DNA of 17,905 nucleotides from Sedimenticola sp. (GTDB lineage Bacteria > Pseudomonadota > Gammaproteobacteria > Chromatiales > Chromatiaceae). The notes beneath the pieces were generated by a model. It had not been told where the DNA came from and searched no databases. It was given only the letters and a program-made list of their open reading frames with translations. The stretch is taken from the NCBI GenBank assembly GCA_027023915.1, contig JALVUB010000269.1, positions 1-17,905 on the forward strand, written 5' to 3'. How positions within the stretch are numbered: the stretch's first letter is position 1; the number at the start of each line of letters is the position of its first letter. Positions 1 to 7,681 of the stretch are shown here, piece after piece. A program made the position numbers and the translations under genes.

Positions 1-1
1 G

Positions 2-109
2 GGTGTCACCGTGGAAAACGACGCTGTGGCACCCCGCGGGGATGCGGTTCTGCTAATCTTTCGCCCGACGACCGCTTTGCCATCAAATCAATCGAATGAA
101 ACAGCTTAG
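2..109 (+). other. possible C-terminal tail of an upstream gene (edge-truncated)
   Basis: Two forward frames are open from the left edge. One ends with a TGA at 97-99 that forms an ATGA overlap with the channel start. The other ends with a TAG at 107-109 and reads ...VTVENDAVAPRGDAVLLIFR.... The channel gene has no clear Shine-Dalgarno sequence before its ATG, so coupling to an upstream gene that ends here would make sense. The fragment is too short to assign a family or to choose between the two frames. It may also be untranslated leader. Confidence 0.25.
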
Positions 110-767
110 CCGGGAAAACAATTTCTTCTATCTCTGCATTGCCCTGATTGCCATCCTGTTCAGCAGCGCGGTGGCTCGTCAGTTCCCCGACACCCTGGGC
201 CAGACACTCTTCTCTCTGGCGACCGTTGCGATGATGCTGCTCAGCGTGAAGAGCCTCCACCCTTCCCGTCCCTGGCGCCACCTCATTCGCGGCTTGTTGT
301 TACTCCTGGTGGTGCTCAGCCTTCTGCCACGGTGGTGGGAATCCCGCGTCATCGACTGTTTCGCCCTGGGGCTGATGATGACCTTTTTCGCGGCAGCCTT
401 CCGCCGCGCCGCCACCCAGATCCTTTTTGTCGGCAGGGTGGATCTGAACAAGATCGTCGGCTCGCTCTCCCTCTACCTGCTGTTGGGTATCCTCTGGACC
501 TTGATCTATCTGCTGATGCTCACCATCGACCCCACCTCGCTGCATGGCATCGAGTTCGACAACTGGCGCCAGTCTTTTCCCAGGGCGGCCTACTACAGTT
601 TCGTCACCCTCACCACCCTGGGCTATGGGGACATTCTGCCAGCCAACCGGCTTGCCGAGTTCCTTGCCTATGCCGAAGCCACAACCGGGGTCTTCTACCT
701 GGCAATCGTTGTCGCCAGCCTTGTGAGCATCGGCATCCAGCAGGGACTGAAAGAGAACAACCGCTGA
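96..767 (+). CDS. potassium-type ion channel membrane protein
   Basis: A 223-residue integral membrane protein that probably conducts K+ across the inner membrane. The pore loop at about residues 165-180 carries TLTTLGYGD (171-179), the classical K+ selectivity filter (TxGYGD). Hydrophobic segments are visible near 10-27, 36-52, 64-79, 85-101, 120-143 and 187-212, so the filter lies between the last two, as in the ion_trans_2 pore module. None of the earlier segments has the regularly spaced arginines of a voltage sensor. Only about 11 residues follow the last helix, so there is no cytoplasmic RCK or nucleotide-binding gating domain. The next gene follows 44 bp later on the same strand. The start is the first ATG; its ribosome-binding site is weak. 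The family call is firm; gating and physiological role are unknown. Confidence 0.85.
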   Translation: MKQLSRENNFFYLCIALIAILFSSAVARQFPDTLGQTLFSLATVAMMLLSVKSLHPSRPWRHLIRGLLLLLVVLSLLPRWWESRVIDCFALGLMMTFFAAAFRRAATQILFVGRVDLNKIVGSLSLYLLLGILWTLIYLLMLTIDPTSLHGIEFDNWRQSFPRAAYYSFVTLTTLGYGDILPANRLAEFLAYAEATTGVFYLAIVVASLVSIGIQQGLKENNR

Positions 768-811
768 TTCATGCTATATTTCTCGTCATTACCGCCGTCT
801 GCGGGCACTGG

Positions 812-1066
812 ATGAGCGCCATGCACATCTCTGTTTCCGACTTTCCACCAGGCACCACGGAAGAAGAGGTACGTCAGGTACTGGAAGCGTATGGCGTGCC
901 CATCCGCTCGGTGACCCTGGAAGGAAAACCGGACGGCCCCCATACCCTGGCCGTGGTCGACATAGACACCGATCAAACAGGCGCCCGCGCCCTTGCCGGA
1001 CGGATCGACGGCCATATCTGGAAGGGACGCCGCCTGCGCGCCTACGCCCATCTTTTTCTCCGTTAG
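812..1066 (+). CDS. small RRM-like RNA-binding domain protein
   Basis: An 84-residue protein that is essentially one RNA-recognition-motif-like fold. An RNP2-like strand ISVSDF (residues 6-11) is followed by helix TTEEEVRQVLEAYG (15-28), strands near 31-36 and 45-51, a second helix near 55-64 and a last strand near 71-80 (beta-alpha-beta-beta-alpha-beta). The RNP1 position reads HTLAVVDID and lacks the usual aromatic residues, and RNP2 also lacks its aromatic. RNA binding is therefore inferred from fold only. I chose the ATG at 812; the next Met at 821 is equally possible and neither has a strong Shine-Dalgarno sequence. The frame is open further upstream, but that stretch overlaps the channel gene and is arginine/proline-rich shadow sequence. 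It lies between the channel and gltS on the same strand. Confidence 0.65.
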   Translation: MSAMHISVSDFPPGTTEEEVRQVLEAYGVPIRSVTLEGKPDGPHTLAVVDIDTDQTGARALAGRIDGHIWKGRRLRAYAHLFLR

Positions 1067-1095
1067 ACCTTTTACCCAACTCACATAAGCTTTCC

Positions 1096-2298
1096 ATGGA
1101 AATCCAACTCCACGGCCTGGAAGTAGTCATCGTCGCTGTTTTGGTGCTTTGGGTGGGAATGGCGCTCAGCCGCCGGGTTCCCCCGCTGCGGAGATACAAC
1201 ATCCCCCTTGCGGTCACAGGCGGCATCCTTTGCAGTCTGCTGGTGGCGCTGCTGGCGGGGCTCTGGCAGGTGAAAATCACCTTCGACATGGGGTTGCGCG
1301 ACCTATTCCTGCTCTTCTTCTTCAGCACCATCGGCCTTGGCGCCAAGTTCCGCACCCTGGCCGAGGGCGGCAGAATGCTGGCGCTGCTCACGGGGGTGGC
1401 GGCGGTGCTATTGGTGCTACAAAACCTGGCGGGGGTGGGACTGGCCTGGCTGGTGGGGGCGCAGCCGGCCTACGGGCTGCTTGGCGGCAGCATCTCTTTC
1501 GCCGGCGGCCACGGCACCGCCATCGCCTGGGGGAACGAGGCAGTGAAGGCGGGACTCGAAGGCGCGCGCGAGTTCGGCATCGCGTGCGCCACCTTCGGCC
1601 TCATCGCCGGCGGCATTATCGGCGGGCCGATAGGCGGCTGGCTCATCGAGCGCTTCCAGCTCTCCACCCCCGGCTCCACGGACACCGACCAGACAACCAA
1701 CGCCGCCGCGGATTCCAAGGCGCCCTGCCGTGCCATTCACATCGATGACGTGCTGGGCACCCTTTTGGTGCTCTCGGTGTGCGTTACCGCGGGGGACCTG
1801 GTGAACCAGTTTCTCTCCGTGAGGGGATTGTCGCTGCCCGGCTTTCTAACCGCCATGATGGTGGGCATCCTGATAACCAACCTGGCGGATCTTTTCGGCA
1901 AACCGCTGAGCAAGCCGGCCATCGATCGCGCCAATGAACTGAGCCTGCAACTCTTTCTGGCCATGAGCCTGATGAGCATGGATCTGCTCTCTTTGGTTTC
2001 TTCCGCCGGCGTGGTGGTGCTCAGCCAGATGCTGGTGATGACCCTGGTTGCGGTGGCGCTGGTCTTTCGCATCACCGGACGGGACTACGACGCGGCGGTG
2101 ATGGCCGCGGGATTCACCGGCCTGGGGCTGGGCGCCACGCCGGTGGCCATCGCCAACATGACCGCCATCACCCGCAAGTACGGCCCCTCCCCCAAGGCCT
2201 TCCTGGTGATTCCGCTCATCGGCGCCTTTTTCATCGACCTGCTCAATGCTCTCATTATCAAGTTTTTCATTGATTCACCCCTGCTCGCCGGCGGTTGA
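1096..2298 (+). CDS. gltS: sodium/glutamate symporter GltS
   Basis: A 400-residue inner-membrane protein of the ESS (glutamate:Na+ symporter) family, which takes up glutamate with sodium. The length matches the family (about 400). The two inverted halves each show their re-entrant-loop signature: GGHGTA at 137-142, and GLGLGATPVAIANM at about 342-355. The halves are separated by a hydrophilic linker rich in T, D and A (about 190-212). The N-terminus with LRRYNIPLAVTGG (31-43) is also typical. No good ribosome-binding site precedes the ATG at 1096, but no better start is present. The export operon begins 20 bp after the stop, so read-through is likely. A substrate other than glutamate cannot be excluded from sequence alone. 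Confidence 0.92.
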   Translation: MEIQLHGLEVVIVAVLVLWVGMALSRRVPPLRRYNIPLAVTGGILCSLLVALLAGLWQVKITFDMGLRDLFLLFFFSTIGLGAKFRTLAEGGRMLALLTGVAAVLLVLQNLAGVGLAWLVGAQPAYGLLGGSISFAGGHGTAIAWGNEAVKAGLEGAREFGIACATFGLIAGGIIGGPIGGWLIERFQLSTPGSTDTDQTTNAAADSKAPCRAIHIDDVLGTLLVLSVCVTAGDLVNQFLSVRGLSLPGFLTAMMVGILITNLADLFGKPLSKPAIDRANELSLQLFLAMSLMSMDLLSLVSSAGVVVLSQMLVMTLVAVALVFRITGRDYDAAVMAAGFTGLGLGATPVAIANMTAITRKYGPSPKAFLVIPLIGAFFIDLLNALIIKFFIDSPLLAGG

Positions 2299-2318
2299 AA
2301 TCGTTCGGTCGAACGAAG

Positions 2319-3896
2319 ATGCGGAAGGGAACCCACCATGGCCGTTACACAGGCGCCCGCCACCGTCGATTGCTGGCGCTCCTTCTGGCGGCGCTTCTGA
2401 CCGGTTGCGCCTCGCTGGGCCCCGATTTCCATCCCCTGGATGCCCCCTCACTGGAAAAGTGGAACCAGGCTCTCTATCAACTGGCGGAACCCGGTGATCC
2501 TGACAAAAGCGACCTCCACGCCTGGTGGTCAAGATTCCACGACCCGGCGTTGGAGAAGCTCATGCGCGCCGCCGACCGGCACAACCCCGGTCTGCGCCAG
2601 GCCGGCCTGCGGGTGCTCCAGGCCCGGGCGCTGTTGGGGGTGGCCAACGCGGGCCGTTATCCCCAATCGAAACTGGGCAGCGGCGCGCTGCTCTTCAGCC
2701 ACAAGCGTGACAAGGGGGGTCTGCTGGACAGCAGCCACGGCTTTACCGCCTACCAGCTCGATTTCACCGCCGGCTGGGAGCTGGACTTCTGGGGCAGGTT
2801 CCGCCGCGCCATCGAGTCGGCAGACGCCACCTTCTTCGCCTCCATCCAGGCCCAACGCGCCCTGCAGGTGTTGCTGCACGCCCAGGTGGCGCGCCTCTAT
2901 TTCCAGTGGCGGATACTGGGCCGTCGGCTGGAGATCGCCCGCCACAATCTGGCGCTGCGGAAGCGCAGCTTTGAGATCGCCAGGGAGCTGTTTCACTCGG
3001 GCAACACGTCGGAACTGGATTTGCAGCAGGCGCGCACCCAGTATCTGACCACTCTCGCCTCCATACCCCGGATCGAGCAACAACGGCAACAGACGCTCAA
3101 TGCGCTGGCCCACACCCTGGGGCGGGCACCAGGCGACCTGCCGGAGCTGAAAACCGCCGCCTCCCGTCCGTTGCCGCAAGTTGACGGCACAAGGATAAGG
3201 GGCATCCCGGCACGGCTGCTGTTGCGCCGTCCCGATGTGCAGGCAGCCGCCTGGACGGTAGCGGCCCAGTCCGCCCGCATCGGCGTTGCGAAGGCGGATC
3301 TCTACCCCGCGCTCTCTCTGGTGGGCAGCCTGAACTTTTCCGGCGCCAACCTGGTTGCGACTCCTGACTCTACCCTGCTGGCGGCTGGCCCCGCGGTGCG
3401 CTGGCACCTGTTCGATCAGGGCATCTTCCGCAACCGGGTACGGCTGGAAGACGCGCGCTTGCAGGAGGCGCTGGAGGGCTACCGCAAAACGGTGCTCGCC
3501 GCCGCCCTGGAGGTGGACAACGCGGCAGTGGGGCTGGTGAAGAGCCTGGAACAGACGCGCATACTGGAGCAGACCGTTTCCGCCGCCAGACGGGCGTTGC
3601 AGATCGCCATCACCAGCTACCGGGAGGGTTACAGCGACTTCCAGCGGGTATTGACCGCCCAACGGGCGCTGGCCAGGGCGCACGACCTGCTGATTTCCGT
3701 CCGCGGCGCCAATCTGGGCTATCTGATAGCCCTGTACAAAGGGCTGGGCGGAGGTTGGAAACCGGCGACGCTGGACGATCTTGCGCCCGCCGATGTTCGC
3801 GCCAGGATGAAGGCACGCGGCAACTGGGGTAAGCTCCTCGAGCAACCGCCACCCCGCCAGATACCTTCCGCGGTAAAAGAATCCCCAGATGAGTGA
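2319..3896 (+). CDS. efflux outer-membrane factor lipoprotein (NodT/OprM family)
   Basis: A 525-residue outer-membrane factor that should form the trimeric exit duct of a tripartite efflux pump. A lipoprotein signal is visible: basic RHRR (about 14-17), a leucine-rich core, and lipobox LLTGC with Cys30 as the lipidated residue. Two outer-membrane-efflux repeats follow, with typical signatures such as AWWSRFHDPALEKLM near the start, YQLDFTAGWELDFWGRFRRA, and IPARLLLRRPDVQAAAW at the head of the second repeat. The start is uncertain. I used ATG 2319; a TTG at 2295 is in frame. A strong Shine-Dalgarno sequence points instead to an out-of-frame ATG at 2338 (see findings). The stop overlaps the adaptor gene start by 8 bp, which indicates translational coupling. 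Confidence 0.9.
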   Translation: MRKGTHHGRYTGARHRRLLALLLAALLTGCASLGPDFHPLDAPSLEKWNQALYQLAEPGDPDKSDLHAWWSRFHDPALEKLMRAADRHNPGLRQAGLRVLQARALLGVANAGRYPQSKLGSGALLFSHKRDKGGLLDSSHGFTAYQLDFTAGWELDFWGRFRRAIESADATFFASIQAQRALQVLLHAQVARLYFQWRILGRRLEIARHNLALRKRSFEIARELFHSGNTSELDLQQARTQYLTTLASIPRIEQQRQQTLNALAHTLGRAPGDLPELKTAASRPLPQVDGTRIRGIPARLLLRRPDVQAAAWTVAAQSARIGVAKADLYPALSLVGSLNFSGANLVATPDSTLLAAGPAVRWHLFDQGIFRNRVRLEDARLQEALEGYRKTVLAAALEVDNAAVGLVKSLEQTRILEQTVSAARRALQIAITSYREGYSDFQRVLTAQRALARAHDLLISVRGANLGYLIALYKGLGGGWKPATLDDLAPADVRARMKARGNWGKLLEQPPPRQIPSAVKESPDE

Positions 3897-4992
3897 GTCC
3901 ACGCCAACCAATGCGGAGGAGAAAGCCGCCCGCTCGGTAAAACGCGGCGGCGGCCTGGTGCTGTTGTTGTTGCTGGCCAGCTTTGTCCTCTACCTGCTGG
4001 GCGACCGCTTCACGCCCTACACGAGTCAGGCGCGGTTGCAGGCCTTTGTGGTGGGCGTCGCGCCCAAGGTGTCCGGCGTCATCACCCATGTATGGGTAAA
4101 AAACAACCAGCAGGTGAAAAAGGGGGAGCCTCTTTTCCAGGTTGATACGAGCCAATACCGCATTGCCCTGGCCAAGGCCAAGGCGCGCCTGGCCGATGCC
4201 AACAGCCAGCTGGCCACCGCCGAGGCCGGCGTGGAAGCGGCGCGTTCGGGGCTGGATTCAGCGCTCGCCCACGAAGAGAAGACACGCAAGGACGCCCAGC
4301 GGCAACAACGCCTCTACCACAAAGACCCTGGCGCCATATCCGTCAGACGGGTGGAGGTGGCCGAAGCCGCCTACAAGGAAGCAGTGGCGGCGGTGGCCAG
4401 GGCCCGCGCCAACCTGGAGAAGGCGCGCAAGCGACGGGAAAGCGCCCTGCAACGGCTGAAGGCGGCGGAAGCGGTGGTGGAAAAGGCGCGGTTGGACATG
4501 GGCAACACCCTGGTCACGGCGGAGTCGGACGGCACCATCACCGACCTCCAGACCACCGTGGGGCGCTACGCCCGCCAGGGACAGGCGGTAATGACGCTGG
4601 TGGCGCTGGGTGATCTCTGGATAGAGGCCCAATACACGGAAAACAATCTCGGCCATCTCAAACCAGGAACGCCGGTGGAGTTCGTGCTGGACAGCCTGCC
4701 CGGCAAGGTGTTTCGGGGCAAGGTGGCCAGCATCGGCCTGGGGGTGAACGCCAGAAGACAACCACGGCCCGGCAGGCTGCCCACCATAAAGAACAGCCGC
4801 GACTGGCTGCGCCCCGCGCAGCGGTTCCCGGTGATGATCCATTTCGACAGTAGCCAGAAGGGGCTGCTCGCCTCTCAGTTGAGAGTGGGTGGCCAGGCAG
4901 ATGTGATCGCCTACAGCGACAACGCCGGCGTGCTCAAACTCTTGGGACGGGTCTTCATCCGGCTGTCGAGCTGGCTCTCCTACCTCTACTGA
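3889..4992 (+). CDS. HlyD-family membrane fusion protein (efflux adaptor)
   Basis: A 367-residue periplasmic adaptor of the HlyD/EmrA/AaeA type, linking an inner-membrane transporter to the outer-membrane factor encoded just upstream. The sequence shows a short cytoplasmic N-terminus and one membrane anchor (about 22-38). A biotinyl-lipoyl-like half follows, with VGVAPKVSGVITHVWVKNNQ (55-74). Next is a long Ala/Lys/Glu-rich coiled-coil hairpin (about 92-205), the second lipoyl half with TAESDGTITDL (210-220), and a beta-barrel with LGDLWIEAQYTENNL (240-254). The ATG overlaps the end of the preceding gene by 8 bp, and the next gene starts 5 bp after the stop. The order is that of a single-operon tripartite pump. 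The exported substrate is unknown. Confidence 0.93.
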   Translation: MSESTPTNAEEKAARSVKRGGGLVLLLLLASFVLYLLGDRFTPYTSQARLQAFVVGVAPKVSGVITHVWVKNNQQVKKGEPLFQVDTSQYRIALAKAKARLADANSQLATAEAGVEAARSGLDSALAHEEKTRKDAQRQQRLYHKDPGAISVRRVEVAEAAYKEAVAAVARARANLEKARKRRESALQRLKAAEAVVEKARLDMGNTLVTAESDGTITDLQTTVGRYARQGQAVMTLVALGDLWIEAQYTENNLGHLKPGTPVEFVLDSLPGKVFRGKVASIGLGVNARRQPRPGRLPTIKNSRDWLRPAQRFPVMIHFDSSQKGLLASQLRVGGQADVIAYSDNAGVLKLLGRVFIRLSSWLSYLY

Positions 4993-4997
4993 CCACC

Positions 4998-6044
4998 ATG
5001 CCACTACCGGCCCGCCGCGTTTTCCGTCTAGCCCTGGTGATGGCCTTGTCGGCGGTGGCGGCCTTCGTGCTGGGGCTGAAATTCAGCTTCATGCCGCCGG
5101 TGATGGCGGTCCTTCTCACCGCCCTGCCCCTGCCGCCCCCGCGCCCCAAGGCGGTGCTCGTCCTGATGGTGGTGATTGTCCTCACCACCGGGGTGGGCCT
5201 GCTGATGATTCCGCTGCTGCTCCATTATCCGTTGACCGCCGTGTTGCTGGTGGGGCTGGGGGTTTATGTAAGCGCCTATCTGATGGTGGGCCTGCGACAG
5301 GATGCACTGGGCATCTTTCTGGCCACCGGCTTCGTTCTCGTTTCCGTCATGGGAGTGGCTAGCGAGGCGCTGGCGCGGGCCATGATCGAAGGCATGGCCA
5401 CGGGCGCCGCCGTTGCCGTGTTCTGCCAATGGCTGGTGGCGCCCCTGTTCCCGGAAGAGCCCACGCCGAGCCTGCCCTCGCCTTCTCAAAACGGGACCGG
5501 ACAAGCCGACTGGATCGCCTTGCGCGGCACCCTGGTGGTGCTGCCGGTATGGCTGGCGGCGCTGCATGCGCCATTCACCTGGGCGGCGGCGCTTACCAAG
5601 GCGCTCACCATCGGCCAGCAACGCAGTTACGACGGCGCCCGGCTCGCCGGGCTGGAGCTGGTGGGTTCCACCTTCACCGGCGGGCTGCTGGCGGTTGTTT
5701 TCTGGCTGCTGCTTGGGATTCTGCCCAACCTCTGGATTCTTTTTCTGCTGGCGCTGCTGGCGGGTCTTTATGGTGGCGGCAAGCTGTTTGGCGTTCTGCC
5801 CAGCCGTTTTCCCGCCACCTTCTGGTCCAATTCGCTGGTCACCATGTGGATTCTGCTGGCGCCTGCGGTATCCGACAGTGAAGTGGGCAAGGATGTCTAT
5901 CAGGCGTTTTTCCAGCGTTTCATGCTGTTTCTCGGCGTTACCCTCTACGCTTGGGCCGCCTTGGTATTGCTGGAATCCTGGCGGGCCCGTTACAACGGTT
6001 CAAGGCGGCGGAAGGCGCCAGACACGCACGCTGCCATCGTCTGA
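4998..6044 (+). CDS. FUSC/DUF2955-like inner-membrane transporter component
   Basis: A 348-residue polytopic membrane protein, most likely the inner-membrane part of the pump made with the two preceding genes. Hydrophobic segments cluster in two blocks: about 8-28, 33-45, 52-72, 78-98, 105-122 and 131-150, then after a hydrophilic linker (151-172) about 176-195, 223-240, 244-262, 278-292 and 308-326. This duplicated layout and the partnership with an HlyD adaptor resemble AaeB/FUSC and DUF2955 proteins, which act in export of aromatic acids and similar compounds. The assignment is from overall pattern and context, not a diagnostic motif. The 3' end overlaps the last 45 bp of the convergent WD40 lipoprotein gene. 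Confidence 0.75.
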   Translation: MPLPARRVFRLALVMALSAVAAFVLGLKFSFMPPVMAVLLTALPLPPPRPKAVLVLMVVIVLTTGVGLLMIPLLLHYPLTAVLLVGLGVYVSAYLMVGLRQDALGIFLATGFVLVSVMGVASEALARAMIEGMATGAAVAVFCQWLVAPLFPEEPTPSLPSPSQNGTGQADWIALRGTLVVLPVWLAALHAPFTWAAALTKALTIGQQRSYDGARLAGLELVGSTFTGGLLAVVFWLLLGILPNLWILFLLALLAGLYGGGKLFGVLPSRFPATFWSNSLVTMWILLAPAVSDSEVGKDVYQAFFQRFMLFLGVTLYAWAALVLLESWRARYNGSRRRKAPDTHAAIV

Positions 6045-6941
6045 AGTGGTTACCAGCAGCCGTCCGTTGCGGCTCACCTTCACATCGGCGCCACACAGGT
6101 CATGACGACCAAAGTCGGTGCGGGTTGCGCCGTTCCCGGGGTCGAGTTCGAGCACCGAGCTGTCGGTCTGGCGGCTGATGCTGAACAGGCTCTTTCGGGT
6201 GCTGTCCCAATGAAGCCCGGTGATGATGCCGTGGTGTTGGGTGGAGAGGATGCTCATGCCACCGTCGGGCAGCTGCCAGCGATAGAGACGAAACCAGCTG
6301 CCGCCGAATAGCCGCCGTTTTTTGCAATCGAATGCAAGCGTGCGCAGATAGGCCGGCAGATGGGCGAGATGGCGCAAAGCACTATCCCGCCGGCGCAGCC
6401 AAAGGTTGCCGCTGGTGTCCGCCACCGCCAGGCGGCCGTCGCACCAGGCCAGTGCTGCCACCCGTCCGCCGTTGGGCAGAACCATCTGTTCTTGCGGCTC
6501 CAGCACCAGATTCCAGCGCGCCAGATGGCCGTCTTTCTGGCCGCTCCAAAAATGCCGACCATCCGCTTCCACCACCAGGGCGGTGACCGGCGCGCCGATG
6601 GCAAGCGACCGTACCTTTCGTCCCTGACGGCTCCAGAGCACCAACCGGCCATCCCAGCCACCGCTGGCCAACAGCCGGTCATGATCGAGAAAGGCCAGCC
6701 CGTAAACCGAGCCCTGGTGCCCCTCCCAACGCTTGAGCCGCTGTCCGCTCTTTCCGTCCCACAGCGACAGCTCGCCGGCAAGGCCGCCGGAAGCCAGCAG
6801 CCGCCCGCTGCTGTCCACCGCCACCCGGCTGCCGCTGGAATGGGCGTGCCGCAGCAGGAAAGTGGGTTGAACCACCGGCCGGCTGGCGCAGCCGGTAAGC
6901 AGAAGCAGAAAAAATGCGCCGAAAAAAAACCGAAGCGTCAT
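6000..6941 (-). CDS. WD40-repeat beta-propeller lipoprotein
   Basis: A 313-residue predicted lipoprotein with a beta-propeller. The N-terminus is a short signal with lipobox LLTGC (Cys18), so the protein should be exported and membrane-anchored. Seven blades can be counted from their closing strands: GELSLWD (56-62), GRLVLW (98-103), GHLARW (138-143), GNLWLR (178-183), FRLYRW (217-222), SVLELD (262-267) and GSVRVW (303-308). GH-type spacing (EGHQGSV, 73-79) is also present. A seven-bladed ring suggests a protein-interaction scaffold. The ATG directly abuts the rnfH stop codon, so it is the last gene of the AGCS-ratA-rnfH unit. It is neither BamE nor an obvious BamB. Residue 19 is Ala, not Asp, so outer-membrane sorting is more likely than inner-membrane retention. 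Function unknown. Confidence 0.85.
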   Translation of the reverse strand: MTLRFFFGAFFLLLLTGCASRPVVQPTFLLRHAHSSGSRVAVDSSGRLLASGGLAGELSLWDGKSGQRLKRWEGHQGSVYGLAFLDHDRLLASGGWDGRLVLWSRQGRKVRSLAIGAPVTALVVEADGRHFWSGQKDGHLARWNLVLEPQEQMVLPNGGRVAALAWCDGRLAVADTSGNLWLRRRDSALRHLAHLPAYLRTLAFDCKKRRLFGGSWFRLYRWQLPDGGMSILSTQHHGIITGLHWDSTRKSLFSISRQTDSSVLELDPGNGATRTDFGRHDLCGADVKVSRNGRLLVTTSDDGSVRVWRLPPP

Positions 6942-7241
6942 CTAACGCCCGCCGCCCTTGCGCATGGGCTTGCCCTTGGCCGCGCGCTTTTTGCGCGCCT
7001 CTTTGGGATCGGCAATGAGAGGACGGTAGATCTCCACGCGGTCGCCGGGATAGAGCACCGCATCCAGCTTGGCTGCCTTGCCGAAAACACCAACCTTGTT
7101 TTTCGACAGGTCGATCTCCGGGTGAAGGTCGAGAATGCCGGAACGCTCGATGGCCTGTTGCACCGTCATGCCCGGTTCGCCCTCCACCGTGAGCACGACC
7201 TGTTCCCGCGGCAGGGCGTAGGCCACTTCCACCTGAATCAT
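6942..7241 (-). CDS. rnfH: RnfH family ubiquitin-like fold protein
   Basis: A 99-residue protein of the RnfH (UPF0125) family, with a beta-grasp fold like ThiS/MoaD. The family pattern is clear: I-V-E-V-A-Y-A near the start (residues 2-8), GMTVQQAIERSGIL (24-37), IDLSKNKVGVFGK (43-55), and the signature LYPGDRVEIYRPLIADPKEARKKRA (about 63-87). The basic C-terminal tail is usual. The ATG overlaps the ratA stop as ATGA (7238-7241), so translation is coupled. In E. coli this gene, also called ratB, follows ratA, but it is not a proven antitoxin. The molecular role is unresolved. No rnf electron-transport genes are present in this window. Confidence 0.93.
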   Translation of the reverse strand: MIQVEVAYALPREQVVLTVEGEPGMTVQQAIERSGILDLHPEIDLSKNKVGVFGKAAKLDAVLYPGDRVEIYRPLIADPKEARKKRAAKGKPMRKGGGR

Positions 7242-7681
7242 TGTTTTTCCTCCCGTGCCAGCTCGGCGGCGCGCTTGCAGAAGGCGTCCACCAGTGAATT
7301 GGCGATCTGACCGAAAACAACACCAAAGGCCTTGTCCATCAACCCGCTGGAAAATTCGAACTCCAGCACCAACGAAACCTTGCAGGCGTCCTCGCGCAGG
7401 GAAGTGAACTCCCAGGCCCCTTCCAGCTTGCGGAAAGGCCCTTCTTTCAGGTTGATCTCCATGCGATGGCAGGGAAACAACCGGTTGCAGGTGGCGAAGG
7501 CGCGGGTGACGCCCGCCTTGGAGACGACGATCTCGCCGCAAAGCTGCTCTTCGTCCCGCGACAGCAGCCGCGCGTCCTTGCACCAGGGTAGAAATTCTGG
7601 GTAGGACTCTACATCACAAACGATGTCGTACAGCATGCACGCCGGATGGGGCACCAGCGCCGACTTTTCCACCACCGCCAT
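7238..7681 (-). CDS. ratA: RatA / COQ10-type START domain protein
   Basis: A 147-residue single-domain protein of the polyketide cyclase/START superfamily that includes E. coli RatA and the ubiquinone-binding COQ10 proteins. The N-terminal signature LVPHPACMLYDIVCDVESYPEFLPWC (residues 9-34) is present; so are the core strand REDACKVSLVLEFEFSS (96-112) and the C-terminal amphipathic helix that closes the hydrophobic pocket (about 120-140). E. coli RatA was described as blocking 70S ribosome formation; COQ10 homologues serve ubiquinone function. Sequence alone does not separate the two roles. The ATG overlaps the AGCS stop as ATGA at 7678-7684 region (start A at 7681). The order smpB diverging from ratA-rnfH is conserved in E. 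coli, except that a transporter gene is inserted here. Confidence 0.93.
   Translation of the reverse strand: MAVVEKSALVPHPACMLYDIVCDVESYPEFLPWCKDARLLSRDEEQLCGEIVVSKAGVTRAFATCNRLFPCHRMEINLKEGPFRKLEGAWEFTSLREDACKVSLVLEFEFSSGLMDKAFGVVFGQIANSLVDAFCKRAAELAREEKQ

Noticed and set aside
2529..3911. A 460-codon open frame antisense to the outer-membrane factor gene.
   Set aside because: High GC and codon bias of the real gene keep the opposite frame open; the peptide is Gly/Gln/Arg-rich with no domain. The same holds for the frames at 9618-10799 and 13612-15054 on the minus strand.
6000..6941. The lipoprotein as BamB or BamE.
   Set aside because: BamE is a small non-propeller protein. BamB is an eight-bladed PQQ-like propeller; here I count seven WD-type blades, so I keep the neutral name.
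7238..7681. ratA-rnfH as a toxin-antitoxin module.
   Set aside because: The RatA name comes from E. coli growth inhibition, but RnfH is not established as its antitoxin and both are widely conserved housekeeping-type genes. There is no sign of a selfish module.
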